DNA from: a virus
Virus record (IMG/VR): IMGVR_UViG_3300017917_002108
Location: 62,001 to 126,000 of that record
Reading direction: 5' to 3' (one strand)
Length of the DNA: 64,000 nucleotides
The notes beneath the pieces were generated by a model, which saw only the letters and a program-made list of their open reading frames with translations, had not been told where the DNA came from and ran no database searches. Shown here one piece after another: positions 15,706 through 24,026 of the stretch. The first letter of the stretch is position 1; each line of letters starts with the position of its first letter. Both the position numbers and the translations under genes were made by a program.

Positions 15706-16584
15706 ATGGACTTCAAATCATTAATTACTAAAATCAGCGAAATGGACGATAAAATCAATACCATCGCTGCTCCAGAATTACCAAAAGCGGTGCAACTCAA
15801 CGAAGATGCACAACTTCGTGTATTAGCTGGAACTTCAACTATCTTGGAAGAAGCCAAGAAAATGAAGAAAGATGAGAAAAAAGAAGAAAAGGTCGACGAA
15901 GGTCAAGAAGATCTTAAGAAAGTAGGTGATAAGGTCAAGACCCAACACGGTACAATGACTAAAACAGCCACTGGTGTCAAGCACGAACGTTCCTATGGTA
16001 AAGACAAGGACGACGAAGACGATGAGCCAAAATCCAAAAAGAAAGCAAAAAAAGAATCTCTTGATCCTGAACTATTCAAGTCTAAATTCTTAAAAATGGT
16101 TGAAGCTAAAAAATCAGATGCTGATAAGAAAAAAGCTGACAAAAAGAAAAAGATGGACGAAGCTGCTAAACCAGATTTCTTAGATCTAGACAAAGACGGT
16201 AACAAAAAAGAACCAATGAAGTCTGCTGCTAAAGGCAAAGACGGCGAAAAGAAGGACAGCGGCAAGAAAGGCATGAGTGCTGCACAGGAAAAATACTTCG
16301 GCAAGAAAAATGAAAGCAAAATGATGCCGAAAGGTAAAAAGCGTCCTGTCAAAGAAAGTATCGAACAAAAACTTTCTTTCCGTGACATGATGAAATTAGT
16401 AGTCGAAAGCGGTGGACAACAACAGATCGATCCGCTAGACAAAGAATTGTTTGCATGGGCCGAACGTGTTGCTAAGACCAAATTAGGTGAAAATATGAAA
16501 GCTGAAGTCTATGCAGGTATGGTCTACGAACGCATGGGCGGCAGGTTCGAAATGTACGATGTTCTAAGCGAAGATCAAAACTAA
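15706..16584 (+). CDS. Lysine/glutamate-rich late protein, possible internal head or scaffold-type protein
   Basis: The protein has 292 residues. N- and C-terminal parts are ordinary helical sequence (LITKISEMDDKINTI; LSFRDMMKLVVESGG). The middle (about 55-215) is an extreme Lys/Asp/Glu region with KKDEKKEEKVDEG, KSKKKAKK and KKADKKKKMDE runs, including a DFLDLDKDGNKKEP segment. Such composition is typical of prohead core or internal proteins but not diagnostic. It is a monocistronic unit with its own late promoter and terminator, so it may be abundant. Confidence 0.62.
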   Translation: MDFKSLITKISEMDDKINTIAAPELPKAVQLNEDAQLRVLAGTSTILEEAKKMKKDEKKEEKVDEGQEDLKKVGDKVKTQHGTMTKTATGVKHERSYGKDKDDEDDEPKSKKKAKKESLDPELFKSKFLKMVEAKKSDADKKKADKKKKMDEAAKPDFLDLDKDGNKKEPMKSAAKGKDGEKKDSGKKGMSAAQEKYFGKKNESKMMPKGKKRPVKESIEQKLSFRDMMKLVVESGGQQQIDPLDKELFAWAERVAKTKLGENMKAEVYAGMVYERMGGRFEMYDVLSEDQN

Positions 16585-16602
16585 ATTTAACATTTGGTAA
16601 AC

Positions 16603-16633
16603 AAAAGCCAGTCATTAGTTGACTGGCTTTTTT
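16603..16633 (+). terminator. Rho-independent terminator
   Basis: An 11-bp perfect stem (AAAAGCCAGTC/GACTGGCTTTT) with a 7-base loop is followed by a run of six T. It ends the 15706 gene. The 3' arm overlaps the -35 box of the next promoter. Confidence 0.92.
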
Positions 16634-16647
16634 ATTGACTATATAAT
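16619..16647 (+). promoter_or_regulatory. Sigma70-type promoter for dsbA, nested in the terminator
   Basis: TTGACT (16619-16624), 17 bp spacer, TATAAT (16642-16647): a near-consensus early/middle promoter. The -35 box begins in the loop and runs into the 3' arm of the terminator hairpin. Transcription would start around 16654, just before the AAGGAGA ribosome binding site at 16656-16662. Confidence 0.82.
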
Positions 16648-16668
16648 AGTCCTATAAGGAGAGATTAT

Positions 16669-16935
16669 ATGGCAAAAATGTACGGTCCAGAAGAAAAGGC
16701 CAAACTAGAACGTTTGATCAATGAGGGCGGTAATGTTCTAAGAGAGATAGAAGATCTTCAAGAAGGTCTTAAAGAAACTGTCAAGGCTGTAGCAGAAGAA
16801 CTACAGGTTAAACCTAGTATCATTAACAAAGCTATCAAAATAGCACATAAAGATAATTGGAAATCTCATGAAGAAGAATGGGATGAAATTGAAATGATTC
16901 TCGGTGTAACTAAAAAATTGCCAGAGAAAGATTAA
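16669..16935 (+). CDS. dsbA: DsbA-like late-transcription DNA-binding protein
   Basis: The 88-residue, highly charged helical protein has a C-terminal half (VKPSIINKAIKIAHKDNW then EEEWDEIEMI) that resembles T4 DsbA in length and in the HKDN motif. T4 DsbA binds double-stranded DNA and modulates late transcription. Here it has a near-consensus promoter and a strong ribosome binding site, and it precedes the polymerase region. Confidence 0.82.
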   Translation: MAKMYGPEEKAKLERLINEGGNVLREIEDLQEGLKETVKAVAEELQVKPSIINKAIKIAHKDNWKSHEEEWDEIEMILGVTKKLPEKD

Positions 16936-17229
16936 ATGATCAATGATTTATTCAGACCAACTCTAGAATGGATTAAAGATGATTGGAACAGTAATCCTGG
17001 GAGGTTTATTGTTGAGCTTGTGGCTTGGGCTATTAGTATCGGTTGTAGCATCACTATGGCCCTTACAGTTCCCAATCCGCCTCTTTTGGTTCTTTATCCT
17101 ATCTGGATTAGCGGCTGTGCCATGTATGCTTGGGCTGCTTATACTAGGCAATCGTTTGGCATGTTGGCTAACTACATCTTGCTAACCACTATAGATAGTA
17201 TAGGGCTAGTAAGGATGATAATTAGTTAA
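16936..17229 (+). CDS. Small multi-pass membrane protein
   Basis: Begins with the ATG immediately after the dsbA stop. The 97-residue product has a charged amphipathic start (LEWIKDDWNSNPGRF) and three hydrophobic segments, about residues 26-44, 49-68 and 74-95. Similar small membrane proteins sit near replication genes in T4-like phages. The function is unknown; PnuC-like or holin-like roles cannot be assigned. Confidence 0.7.
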   Translation: MINDLFRPTLEWIKDDWNSNPGRFIVELVAWAISIGCSITMALTVPNPPLLVLYPIWISGCAMYAWAAYTRQSFGMLANYILLTTIDSIGLVRMIIS

Positions 17230-17275
17230 ATAAAGTTAGATGGTAGGCGAGGCCATAAACCGCATGTTAGGTATT

Positions 17276-17301
17276 TGCAAGCCCTAAATTGCATATGGAG
17301 A
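17276..17301 (+). promoter_or_regulatory. Hairpin next to the gp43 ribosome binding site, candidate autogenous operator
   Basis: TGCAA (17276-17280) and TTGCA (17289-17293) form a 5-bp stem with an 8-nt loop (GCCCTAAA). Two bases later comes the Shine-Dalgarno TGGAGA (17296-17301), and then the polymerase ATG at 17305. T4 gp43 represses its own translation by binding an mRNA hairpin of just this geometry (5-bp stem, 8-nt loop) next to its ribosome binding site. The loop sequence differs from T4 (AAUAACUC), so recognition must have changed if the function is kept. Confidence 0.5.
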
Positions 17302-17304
17302 TAT

Positions 17305-19974
17305 ATGAGTTACGTTGACGCATTCTACGATCGCGACGACGACACAATCCGTGTTGTTGAACGTGATGACAAGGGTCAGAGGCATTTCAAAGATTACCCT
17401 GCCAAACATCTATTCTATTATAGAGATCCCAAAGGTAAATTCCAAAGCATTTATGGAGAACCGTTATCTAGGGTTTCATGTAAGAACATCAAAGAACTTC
17501 GCAAAGAACTTGCGATACATTCAAATAAAAAATTATACGAATCCGATATAAATCCTATCTATCGGTGTCTCGAAGATCATTATCTAAATCAAGATGCTCC
17601 TAAACTTAATGTAGCATTTTTTGACATCGAGGTAGACTTTGATCCAGAACGTGGTTATGCATCACCAGACGATGCATTCATGCCTATTACCGCTATCGCT
17701 GTTCATTTGCAATGGATGGATACTCTTGTATGCTTGGCTATTCCGCCTAAAACACTTTCCATGCAAGAAGCTAAAAAAGCCGTAGAAGAATTCCCCAATA
17801 CCATGTTGTTCGATAACGAAGCAGACATGTTAGACACATTCTTAGATCTCATACAAGATGCAGATGTATTAAGCGGTTGGAATTCAGAAGGCTTTGATAT
17901 TCCCTATACTGTTAATCGTGTTACCAAAGTTCTAAGCAAAGAAGACACACGTAGATTCTGTCTTTGGAATTGCTATCCCAAAAAACGTGAATATGAAAAG
18001 TATGGCAAAACTGCTGTTACCTATGATCTCATAGGTCGAGTACATCTAGACAGTCTCGAACTTTATAGAAAATATACCTATGAAGAACGACATACCTATC
18101 GATTAGATGCCATCGGTGAGATGGAAATTGGAGAAAATAAAACTGTCTATGAAGGCACATTAGATCAATTATACAATAATGACTTCAAAAAGTTTATTGA
18201 ATATAATAGACAAGATTGTGCATTGTTAGATAAACTTGATAAGAAACTAAAATTTTTAGATTTGGCCAATACACTGGCTCATGAATGTACTGTTCTACTA
18301 CAAACTACCATGGGGGCTGTGGCTGTTACTGAGCAAGCAATTATCAATGAAGCTCATAAACGAGGGATGATCGTTCCTAATCGTAAGAAGATGGATGAAC
18401 AAGGTGATACACAGGCCGCCGGTGCCTATGTGGCATATCCTAAGAAAGGCATACATGAGTGGATTGGTTCTCTTGATATTAATAGTCTTTATCCTTCTGC
18501 TATTAGAGCTTTGAATATGGGTCCAGAAACCATCGTAGGCCAATTGCGTCAAGACGGTACTAAGGCGCATATCGAATCCGAAATGGCCAAGGGAAAATCA
18601 TTTGCTGCTGCGTGGGAAGGGATGTTTGGTAGCGTAGAATACACATCGGTGATGTCTAAAGAAGTGGGTAGAGAAATTACTATCGATTGGGAAGAAGGTA
18701 ATCATGATACCCTAAGTGCTGCTCAAATTTATAATCTTATATTTGAATCAAATCAGCCGTGGATGATCTCCGCTAACGGTACTATCTTTACCTATGAGAA
18801 AGAAGGAATCATTCCAGGTCTGTTGAAACGTTGGTACGCTGAACGTAAAGACATGCAGAAGAAACTTAAAGAATCTATTGCAGCCGGTAATAAGATCGAA
18901 GAAGAATATTGGGACAAACGTCAGTTGGTCAAGAAAATTAACTTGAACAGTTTATATGGTGCTATTCTTAATCCTGGCTGTCGTTTCTTTGATAACAGAA
19001 TTGGACAATCAACAACATTGACAGGTCGAGCTATTGCTAAACATATGGCTGGTAAAGTCAATGAAATCATCACAGGTACATTTGATCATATAGGCAAGGC
19101 GATTATCTATGGTGACACTGACTCATGTTACTTTTCAGCATACAACACTCTTAAAAAAGACATAGACAAAGGTTCCATACCTTGGAGTAAAGAGAATATT
19201 ATTGAGCTCTATGATACCATAGGCGAAGAAGTAAATTCAACATTCCCTAAATTTATGCAGGATGCGTTTCATTGTCCTAAGACTCGAGGAGAAGTGATCA
19301 AGGCCGGTCGAGAAATTGTCGCATCAAAAGGACTTTTCATTACCAAGAAACGTTATGCTGTTCTTTACTATGACAAAGAAGGCAAGCGTCAAGATGTAGA
19401 CGGAAAGACTGGTAAGATCAAAGCCATGGGACTTGATCTCAAACGTTCGGATACTCCTGTGGTCATTCAAGACTTTTTAAGTGATGTACTGACTCGTGTT
19501 CTTAATGGTGAGAATCGAGATGATATTCTTACCTATATCACGGATTTCCGCACTGAGTTCAAGACCAGACCCGGTTGGGAGAAGGGTTCGCCTAAACGTG
19601 CCAACAACATTACAGAATACGCTGCCAAGGAAAAGAAAGCAGGCAAAGCCAATATGCCAGGGCATGTTCGTGCAAGTCTTAACTGGAATACTTTGAAACG
19701 TATGATGGATGACAAGTACTCAATGAACATAGTCGATGGTATGAAGGTCATTGTCTGTAAGATCAAAGACAATCCCATGGGCTATACTTCAGTGGCATAT
19801 CCTGTAGACGAACTTAGATTACCTCAGTGGTTCAAAGATATGCCGTTCAACGACGCAGAGATGGAAAATGCGATCATTGACGAAAAACTAGAAAACTTAA
19901 TTGGCGTTCTAGAATGGGACATCGGTTCGACAAGATCCGATAATAATTTCAACAAATTATTTGATTTTGAGTGA
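17305..19974 (+). CDS. 43: DNA polymerase, family B (gp43-like)
   Basis: The start at ATG 17305 follows a GGAGA ribosome binding site; an upstream TTG (17275) would lie in the leader hairpin. The 889-residue length is that of T4 gp43 (898). The 3'-5' exonuclease has motif I DIE at 107-109, motif II SGWNSEGFDIPY and motif III YNRQD. Polymerase motif A is DINSLYPS (from 391), motif B is KKINLNSLYG, and motif C is YGDTDS (Asp604, Asp606). A KKRYA motif is also present. No intein or split is seen. It is the replicative polymerase and would work with the clamp encoded at 20037 and the loader at the left edge. Confidence 0.98.
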   Translation: MSYVDAFYDRDDDTIRVVERDDKGQRHFKDYPAKHLFYYRDPKGKFQSIYGEPLSRVSCKNIKELRKELAIHSNKKLYESDINPIYRCLEDHYLNQDAPKLNVAFFDIEVDFDPERGYASPDDAFMPITAIAVHLQWMDTLVCLAIPPKTLSMQEAKKAVEEFPNTMLFDNEADMLDTFLDLIQDADVLSGWNSEGFDIPYTVNRVTKVLSKEDTRRFCLWNCYPKKREYEKYGKTAVTYDLIGRVHLDSLELYRKYTYEERHTYRLDAIGEMEIGENKTVYEGTLDQLYNNDFKKFIEYNRQDCALLDKLDKKLKFLDLANTLAHECTVLLQTTMGAVAVTEQAIINEAHKRGMIVPNRKKMDEQGDTQAAGAYVAYPKKGIHEWIGSLDINSLYPSAIRALNMGPETIVGQLRQDGTKAHIESEMAKGKSFAAAWEGMFGSVEYTSVMSKEVGREITIDWEEGNHDTLSAAQIYNLIFESNQPWMISANGTIFTYEKEGIIPGLLKRWYAERKDMQKKLKESIAAGNKIEEEYWDKRQLVKKINLNSLYGAILNPGCRFFDNRIGQSTTLTGRAIAKHMAGKVNEIITGTFDHIGKAIIYGDTDSCYFSAYNTLKKDIDKGSIPWSKENIIELYDTIGEEVNSTFPKFMQDAFHCPKTRGEVIKAGREIVASKGLFITKKRYAVLYYDKEGKRQDVDGKTGKIKAMGLDLKRSDTPVVIQDFLSDVLTRVLNGENRDDILTYITDFRTEFKTRPGWEKGSPKRANNITEYAAKEKKAGKANMPGHVRASLNWNTLKRMMDDKYSMNIVDGMKVIVCKIKDNPMGYTSVAYPVDELRLPQWFKDMPFNDAEMENAIIDEKLENLIGVLEWDIGSTRSDNNFNKLFDFE

Positions 19975-19982
19975 TTTCTAGG

Positions 19983-20011
19983 TTGCTTTTTACTCACGAT
20001 CTAAATATAAT
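19983..20011 (+). promoter_or_regulatory. Sigma70-like promoter upstream of the clamp gene
   Basis: TTGCTT (19983-19988), 17 bp spacer, TATAAT (20006-20011), in the 62-base gap between polymerase and clamp genes. The -10 is perfect and the -35 matches in four positions. The ribosome binding site GGAG (20024-20027) lies between the expected start site and the ATG. Confidence 0.7.
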
Positions 20012-20036
20012 CTTAATATACATGGAGACTCTCTAA

Positions 20037-20774
20037 ATGAAGGACATTTTACAAGACATCGTAAGCCATACACAAAATCTAGGCTTCTTAACCACAGTCA
20101 AAGTCACAGGCTCAGATGATAAGACACAGATCTTTTCTATGGCTGATGACAGATCGGTTATCATGGAGGCAGAAACTGCTAATCCATATTCGGATATGAT
20201 TGGTACTTTTGGTATGCCGCAGTTACAAAAGTTGAAATATCTCGTAGACGGTGCTGAATATCGTGACGAAGCTAAGATCAATATTACTTTTGCCGAAAGG
20301 AATGGCGAAACTATTCCTGTGGGTATTCACTTTGAAAACAAAGACGGCGACTTCAAGAACGACTATCGCTTTATGAATCAGGAAATCATCAACGAAAAGA
20401 TGAAGACCGTTAAGTTCCGCGGTGTTAAGTGGGACGTAGAGATTGAGCCAACTGTGGCAGCGGTACAGCGTTTTAACTTTCAAGCAGGTGCGCACAACGA
20501 ACATCCGACTTTTCTTGCCAAAACTGAGAATAGTAATCTAAAATTTATTTTTGGTGATGCATCAACTCATGCAGGTGAATTTATTTTTGCGCAGAATGTA
20601 GTAGGCAAACTGGACAGAGGTTGGACCTGGCCAGTGTTACCTATTCTAAGCATCCTTAAAATTGCCGATGTTAATAACACTAAAATGTCATTGAGTAACG
20701 AAGGTGCTATTCAGATCACTCTAGACAGCGGTCTTGCTACTTACAAATACATTATTCCAGCACAGGCGGCCTAA
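20037..20774 (+). CDS. 45: Probable sliding clamp (gp45-like)
   Basis: The 245-residue protein is beta-rich with no membrane or signal segments. It lies directly after the polymerase, has its own promoter and is close to gp45 length (228). Alternating strands and the final TLDSGLATYKYIIPA segment resemble the closing strands of gp45/PCNA-fold clamps, and MIGTFGMPQLQKLKYLV resembles the gp45 domain 1 region. In T4 the gp45 trimer tethers polymerase to DNA and activates late promoters. Sequence similarity is weak by eye, so the assignment leans on position and fold pattern. Confidence 0.65.
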   Translation: MKDILQDIVSHTQNLGFLTTVKVTGSDDKTQIFSMADDRSVIMEAETANPYSDMIGTFGMPQLQKLKYLVDGAEYRDEAKINITFAERNGETIPVGIHFENKDGDFKNDYRFMNQEIINEKMKTVKFRGVKWDVEIEPTVAAVQRFNFQAGAHNEHPTFLAKTENSNLKFIFGDASTHAGEFIFAQNVVGKLDRGWTWPVLPILSILKIADVNNTKMSLSNEGAIQITLDSGLATYKYIIPAQAA

Positions 20775-21142
20775 TGATTAATAACATTAGTAGTTCTAGC
20801 CAGCATCTCTATGCCGCAGGAGGTAGTTCAATGCCCTATGTGTCAGTGAATCATAATAATCCTTCATCAGGCATGTTACGTCTCAATGGTTCCGATATGG
20901 AAGTGTTTGACGGCAATACATGGATGAAAATTTATGCCAGTTCTGCCAACGTCGGCCTAAATAGTGATGCGGAACAGGCTGTTTCTTGGGCCATCAAACG
21001 TATGAAACAAGAAAAAGAGTGGTATGAGTTGGCTACAACTAATGAAGCAGTTCGTATAGCATTAGATCAGTTAGAACAGGCAAAGACAAGATTAGAACTC
21101 ACAACAATATTGGCAAAAGAACATGAACAGACAACCAGTTAA
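20774..21142 (+). CDS. Conserved phage hypothetical protein
   Basis: Starts in the clamp stop codon (TAATG). The 122-residue product has a Ser/Gly/Asn-rich first half with a fibre-like LNGSDMEVFDGNTWMKI motif, then a helical, probably coiled-coil second half (EQAVSWAIKRMKQEKEWYEL). The FDGNTW motif resembles the DGxxW units in phage fibre N-termini. Its place between replication and dpdA is odd for a fibre part. Function unknown. Confidence 0.65.
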   Translation: MINNISSSSQHLYAAGGSSMPYVSVNHNNPSSGMLRLNGSDMEVFDGNTWMKIYASSANVGLNSDAEQAVSWAIKRMKQEKEWYELATTNEAVRIALDQLEQAKTRLELTTILAKEHEQTTS

Positions 21143-22664
21143 TTTAACACCTTTACAGAAAGACTATGCCGTTTATCTACCTGCGATAAGTTGTTTCTTT
21201 TCTACCTATATCAGTAAACAGAGATTTGATAAATTTGTACCGGACGATAGGATTCCTCAGGGATTTGATCGTGGTATCGAAGGTATGAATTTTCTAAATC
21301 CTGAACAAGGGTATTTTACCTACAAGTATGGTCTGTATTCTGCGGGTCATGCACAATTAGATCTTGAAAAAACAATAATTCAAGATGCAATGATCCAAGA
21401 TAGAGATCGTAATAATACGGTAATCGTTGGCGATTCAGGTGGTTATCAAATTGGTAAAGGCGTTCTTAAATTTGATTGGCACAACTTCGAAGGCACAAGC
21501 GCCAATGCTACTAGAGATAAGATCCTCAATTGGCTCGAGCTGACCGCAGATTGGAGTATGTTGCTGGACGTCCCTACTTGGGCTAGTGATCACATACATA
21601 GTCCAAAAACCGGATTGAAAAGTTTTGAAGATTGTCTAAATAAGACTCTACACAATAATGACTACTTTATTCGTAATAGACTAGGACAGACTAAGTTTCT
21701 CAATGTCTTACAAGGCAGTGATTGGGAAACTGCACAAACTTGGTACGAAGCAGTAAAACATCTACCAACTGAAGGTTGGGCCATGGGTGGTAAGAACATG
21801 TGTGACATGGAAGTCGCACTCAAAAGACTTATCATCCTTCGTGATGACAAACTGTTAGATGATAGAAATTGGATGCACTTCTTAGGAACAGCTCAATTAG
21901 ATTGGAGTTGTTATCTAACCCTGATTCAAAGACAGATTAGGAAACATGTTAATGAAAACTTTACCATTTCTTTTGACTGCGCATCACCCTTCATTGCAAC
22001 CGCACACGGACTTGTCTACACCAACGCCCAACACACTAACAAACGCTGGTCAGTCATCATGGACAAAGCCCCAGACAACAAAGCCCTTAGCCAGGCTTTT
22101 AATGTCCCCTTTCCGTTCGAATCAGAAATCGGACGTAGATTGTCAATCGGAGACATTTGCTGGTATAAACCGGGCATGTTGAATAAGGTTGGCAAAGAAG
22201 GTAAGACATCGTGGGATAGTTTTGGTTATGCGCTAATGATGGCACATAATACATACTGCCATATTGTTGCTGTACAACGTGCTAATCAATTGATGGATAT
22301 CGAAACAACAAAGATCAGTCCTAACTGGCGCCAATGGAAGAATCTCAAAGACATGGACAAAAGCGATGAATATTCCGAATGGGTTCCTCGCAATATTCTA
22401 TACTTCCATAATTTTGTAGAAGAATTATTCAAGAGCGAAACTCCTATGCAGATGATTGAAGATGCTAGACCCATGTTGAATAAAATGATGGGCATGCGCC
22501 TACGTGGTGGTAACGCTAATAACACTTTTAACAAACATTTTGAAAGTGAAGAAATCGTACTAGATAAGTCAGTGTCACAGGTATCGGCCATGCCAGTACT
22601 AGATGAAGATAAATTGGATGAGCTTGCTCATGAGTTTTTAGAACAGGAGGCTAATAATGTATGA
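21123..22664 (+). CDS. dpdA: DpdA-like DNA guanine transglycosylase (7-deazaguanine insertion)
   Basis: The 513-residue protein is related to tRNA-guanine transglycosylase. VGDSGGYQIGKG (Asp104) matches the conserved TGT/DpdA glycine-rich active-site motif, LLDVPTWAS (Asp149) matches the second acidic motif, and GWAMGGKN matches the substrate-binding GG motif. Phage DpdA enzymes exchange guanine in DNA for a 7-deazaguanine base such as preQ0. The FolE and QueE genes downstream in the same operon would supply precursor, which supports DNA over tRNA as target. The start overlaps the previous gene by 20 bases. Confidence 0.88.
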   Translation: MNRQPVNLTPLQKDYAVYLPAISCFFSTYISKQRFDKFVPDDRIPQGFDRGIEGMNFLNPEQGYFTYKYGLYSAGHAQLDLEKTIIQDAMIQDRDRNNTVIVGDSGGYQIGKGVLKFDWHNFEGTSANATRDKILNWLELTADWSMLLDVPTWASDHIHSPKTGLKSFEDCLNKTLHNNDYFIRNRLGQTKFLNVLQGSDWETAQTWYEAVKHLPTEGWAMGGKNMCDMEVALKRLIILRDDKLLDDRNWMHFLGTAQLDWSCYLTLIQRQIRKHVNENFTISFDCASPFIATAHGLVYTNAQHTNKRWSVIMDKAPDNKALSQAFNVPFPFESEIGRRLSIGDICWYKPGMLNKVGKEGKTSWDSFGYALMMAHNTYCHIVAVQRANQLMDIETTKISPNWRQWKNLKDMDKSDEYSEWVPRNILYFHNFVEELFKSETPMQMIEDARPMLNKMMGMRLRGGNANNTFNKHFESEEIVLDKSVSQVSAMPVLDEDKLDELAHEFLEQEANNV

Positions 22665-22866
22665 AAATCGAATCAAGCATTTACAAGAATCACATCGACT
22701 TCTTGACAATCAAATTGAAACATTGATGAAAAATGGACTCTATGAAGATCTAAAACTAGAAGAATTGAAGAAACAAAGGTTGCTTTTCAAGGACGAAATT
22801 GCTAGACTTACTAGACTGCAATGGGAACATGATCACGAAACCGTAGATTATGACGAAGAAAGATAA
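22657..22866 (+). CDS. Small DUF465 (YdcH)-like helical protein
   Basis: A 69-residue, all-helical charged protein overlapping the dpdA stop by eight bases. The pattern HLQESHRLLDNQIETLM then LKLEELKKQRLLFKDEIARL matches DUF465/YdcH proteins, short helical hairpins of unknown function. In bacteria they are single small ORFs. Coupling to dpdA could mean a partner role, but this is only positional. Confidence 0.7.
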   Translation: MYENRIKHLQESHRLLDNQIETLMKNGLYEDLKLEELKKQRLLFKDEIARLTRLQWEHDHETVDYDEER

Positions 22867-22867
22867 T

Positions 22868-23059
22868 ATGATTTTACTTAGAAAAGATATAACACAGATT
22901 CAAAATATCCTAGATAAATTTCCCAACATATCTAGTTTTGAAATCAATCAAGACAATAGCAGTGGCATTGGCTCAGTAGTCACCATGACATTCGATCATC
23001 AGATAGAAGATATTCAAGGATCTTTTACTGTAGAAATTTCAGGCATAGAAAGTTGGTAA
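22868..23059 (+). CDS. Small hypothetical protein
   Basis: I start at ATG 22868, one base after the previous stop, with AAGAAAG as a possible ribosome binding site; an in-frame ATG at 22850 is also possible. The 63-residue product is a small alpha/beta protein (MILLRKDITQIQNILDKF then VVTMTFDHQIEDIQG). No family recognised. Confidence 0.6.
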   Translation: MILLRKDITQIQNILDKFPNISSFEINQDNSSGIGSVVTMTFDHQIEDIQGSFTVEISGIESW

Positions 23060-23061
23060 TC

Positions 23062-23469
23062 ATGTATACAGAAGAACAATACGAAGAATTTCAAAATCGT
23101 ATGCACGAACGTTTTCCTAAAATGTTTGCGGGAAAATATGGCGGCTTTGCCTGTGCACCAGGTTGGTGGCCTATGCTAGAAAATCTTTGCGAAGTTATAC
23201 AATCTCATATTGATCATAAAAAGGGCGAATGCTCTCAGGTTATCGTAGAACAAATCAAAGAAAAGTTTGGCACACTAAGATTTTATGTCAGCGGCGGTGA
23301 CGAATATACCAACGGTGCTATTTCTCTAGCAGAAAGCCTAAGCGGACATATGTGTGAGGAATGCGGTGCTCCTGGTAAGCGTGTCAGCGGAGGCTGGATT
23401 AAAACACTGTGCGAATTTCATATAGCCGAAAAAGAAGCACTTAAGGCTAATACTGTTAAGGAAGATTAA
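23062..23469 (+). CDS. Conserved phage protein with zinc-ribbon-like Cys motif
   Basis: The 135-residue product starts at ATG 23062, two bases after the preceding stop; an upstream TTG is less likely. It has a GFACAPGWWPMLENLC segment, a KFGTLRFYVSGG motif, and a C-terminal CEECGAPG...W..TLCEFH pattern that could bind one zinc (Cys-x2-Cys, Cys-x2-His). Proteins of this design are common in phages with no known function. Confidence 0.7.
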   Translation: MYTEEQYEEFQNRMHERFPKMFAGKYGGFACAPGWWPMLENLCEVIQSHIDHKKGECSQVIVEQIKEKFGTLRFYVSGGDEYTNGAISLAESLSGHMCEECGAPGKRVSGGWIKTLCEFHIAEKEALKANTVKED

Positions 23470-24026
23470 TGAAAAGAGATTACTCGTCCGGAGTATCTGA
23501 CAATATCACCTTCTTTACAGGTGTTGAAATTGAACGGACTCCTGCATATCAAATGAAAACTCTATTTGTTGTAGGAGTTCATGATCCGTACGACATCCTA
23601 GAAATAGTAACAGAAAGTAGATCATATTTAGACGAGTCTAAGCATATTCGTCATATCTATTTTGGTGCCAACCAAAGTTTTAAGACCAGCGGTGTAAACG
23701 ATGTCGAAACTTGGCGTTCGTGGGAAAATATGATTTATGTATGTCTAGATTCTAAATATGATCTTTGGTGTACTCTAGATTTTGATGTATCCGAAACGGA
23801 GGGATTGCTAGAAAGCGGTCTTACCGAAAAGCGTAGATTTATTCCGCAAATTAGTGTAAAATTACCTTATATTAATCAACTAGGCTATAACGCTACACTG
23901 AAGATAGACGACAAAGATTTTTGTGCAACTAATCCTGGGGTATGGTGCCATAACCTACAGGATCTAATGGGTAGAGATAAGTTTACCGATTGGGATCAAT
24001 ATGGCAAGGACGAGATAATCAAATGA
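23469..24026 (+). CDS. Conserved phage hypothetical protein
   Basis: The 185-residue soluble protein starts in the previous stop codon (TAATG). It is an alpha/beta protein: MKTLFVVGVHDPYDILEIV, HIYFGANQSF, then WCTLDFDVSE and a C-terminal GVWCHNLQDLMGRDKFTDW. The VGVHD and LDFDVS segments alternate like a Rossmann-type fold, but no cofactor motif is certain. Function unknown. Confidence 0.65.
   Translation: MKRDYSSGVSDNITFFTGVEIERTPAYQMKTLFVVGVHDPYDILEIVTESRSYLDESKHIRHIYFGANQSFKTSGVNDVETWRSWENMIYVCLDSKYDLWCTLDFDVSETEGLLESGLTEKRRFIPQISVKLPYINQLGYNATLKIDDKDFCATNPGVWCHNLQDLMGRDKFTDWDQYGKDEIIK

Noticed and set aside
16635-16647. TTGACT at 16635 as -35 box
   Set aside because: It is only one base from the TATAAT at 16642; the other TTGACT at 16619 gives a 17-bp spacer and is preferred.
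17275-17304. Extended polymerase start at TTG 17275
   Set aside because: It adds ten residues that do not look like gp43 and would lie in the hairpin and ribosome binding site; ATG 17305 fits.
22850-22868. Longer start (ATG 22850) for the 63-residue gene
   Set aside because: Would overlap the previous gene and add six residues; 22868 fits the tiling better, but the choice is weak.
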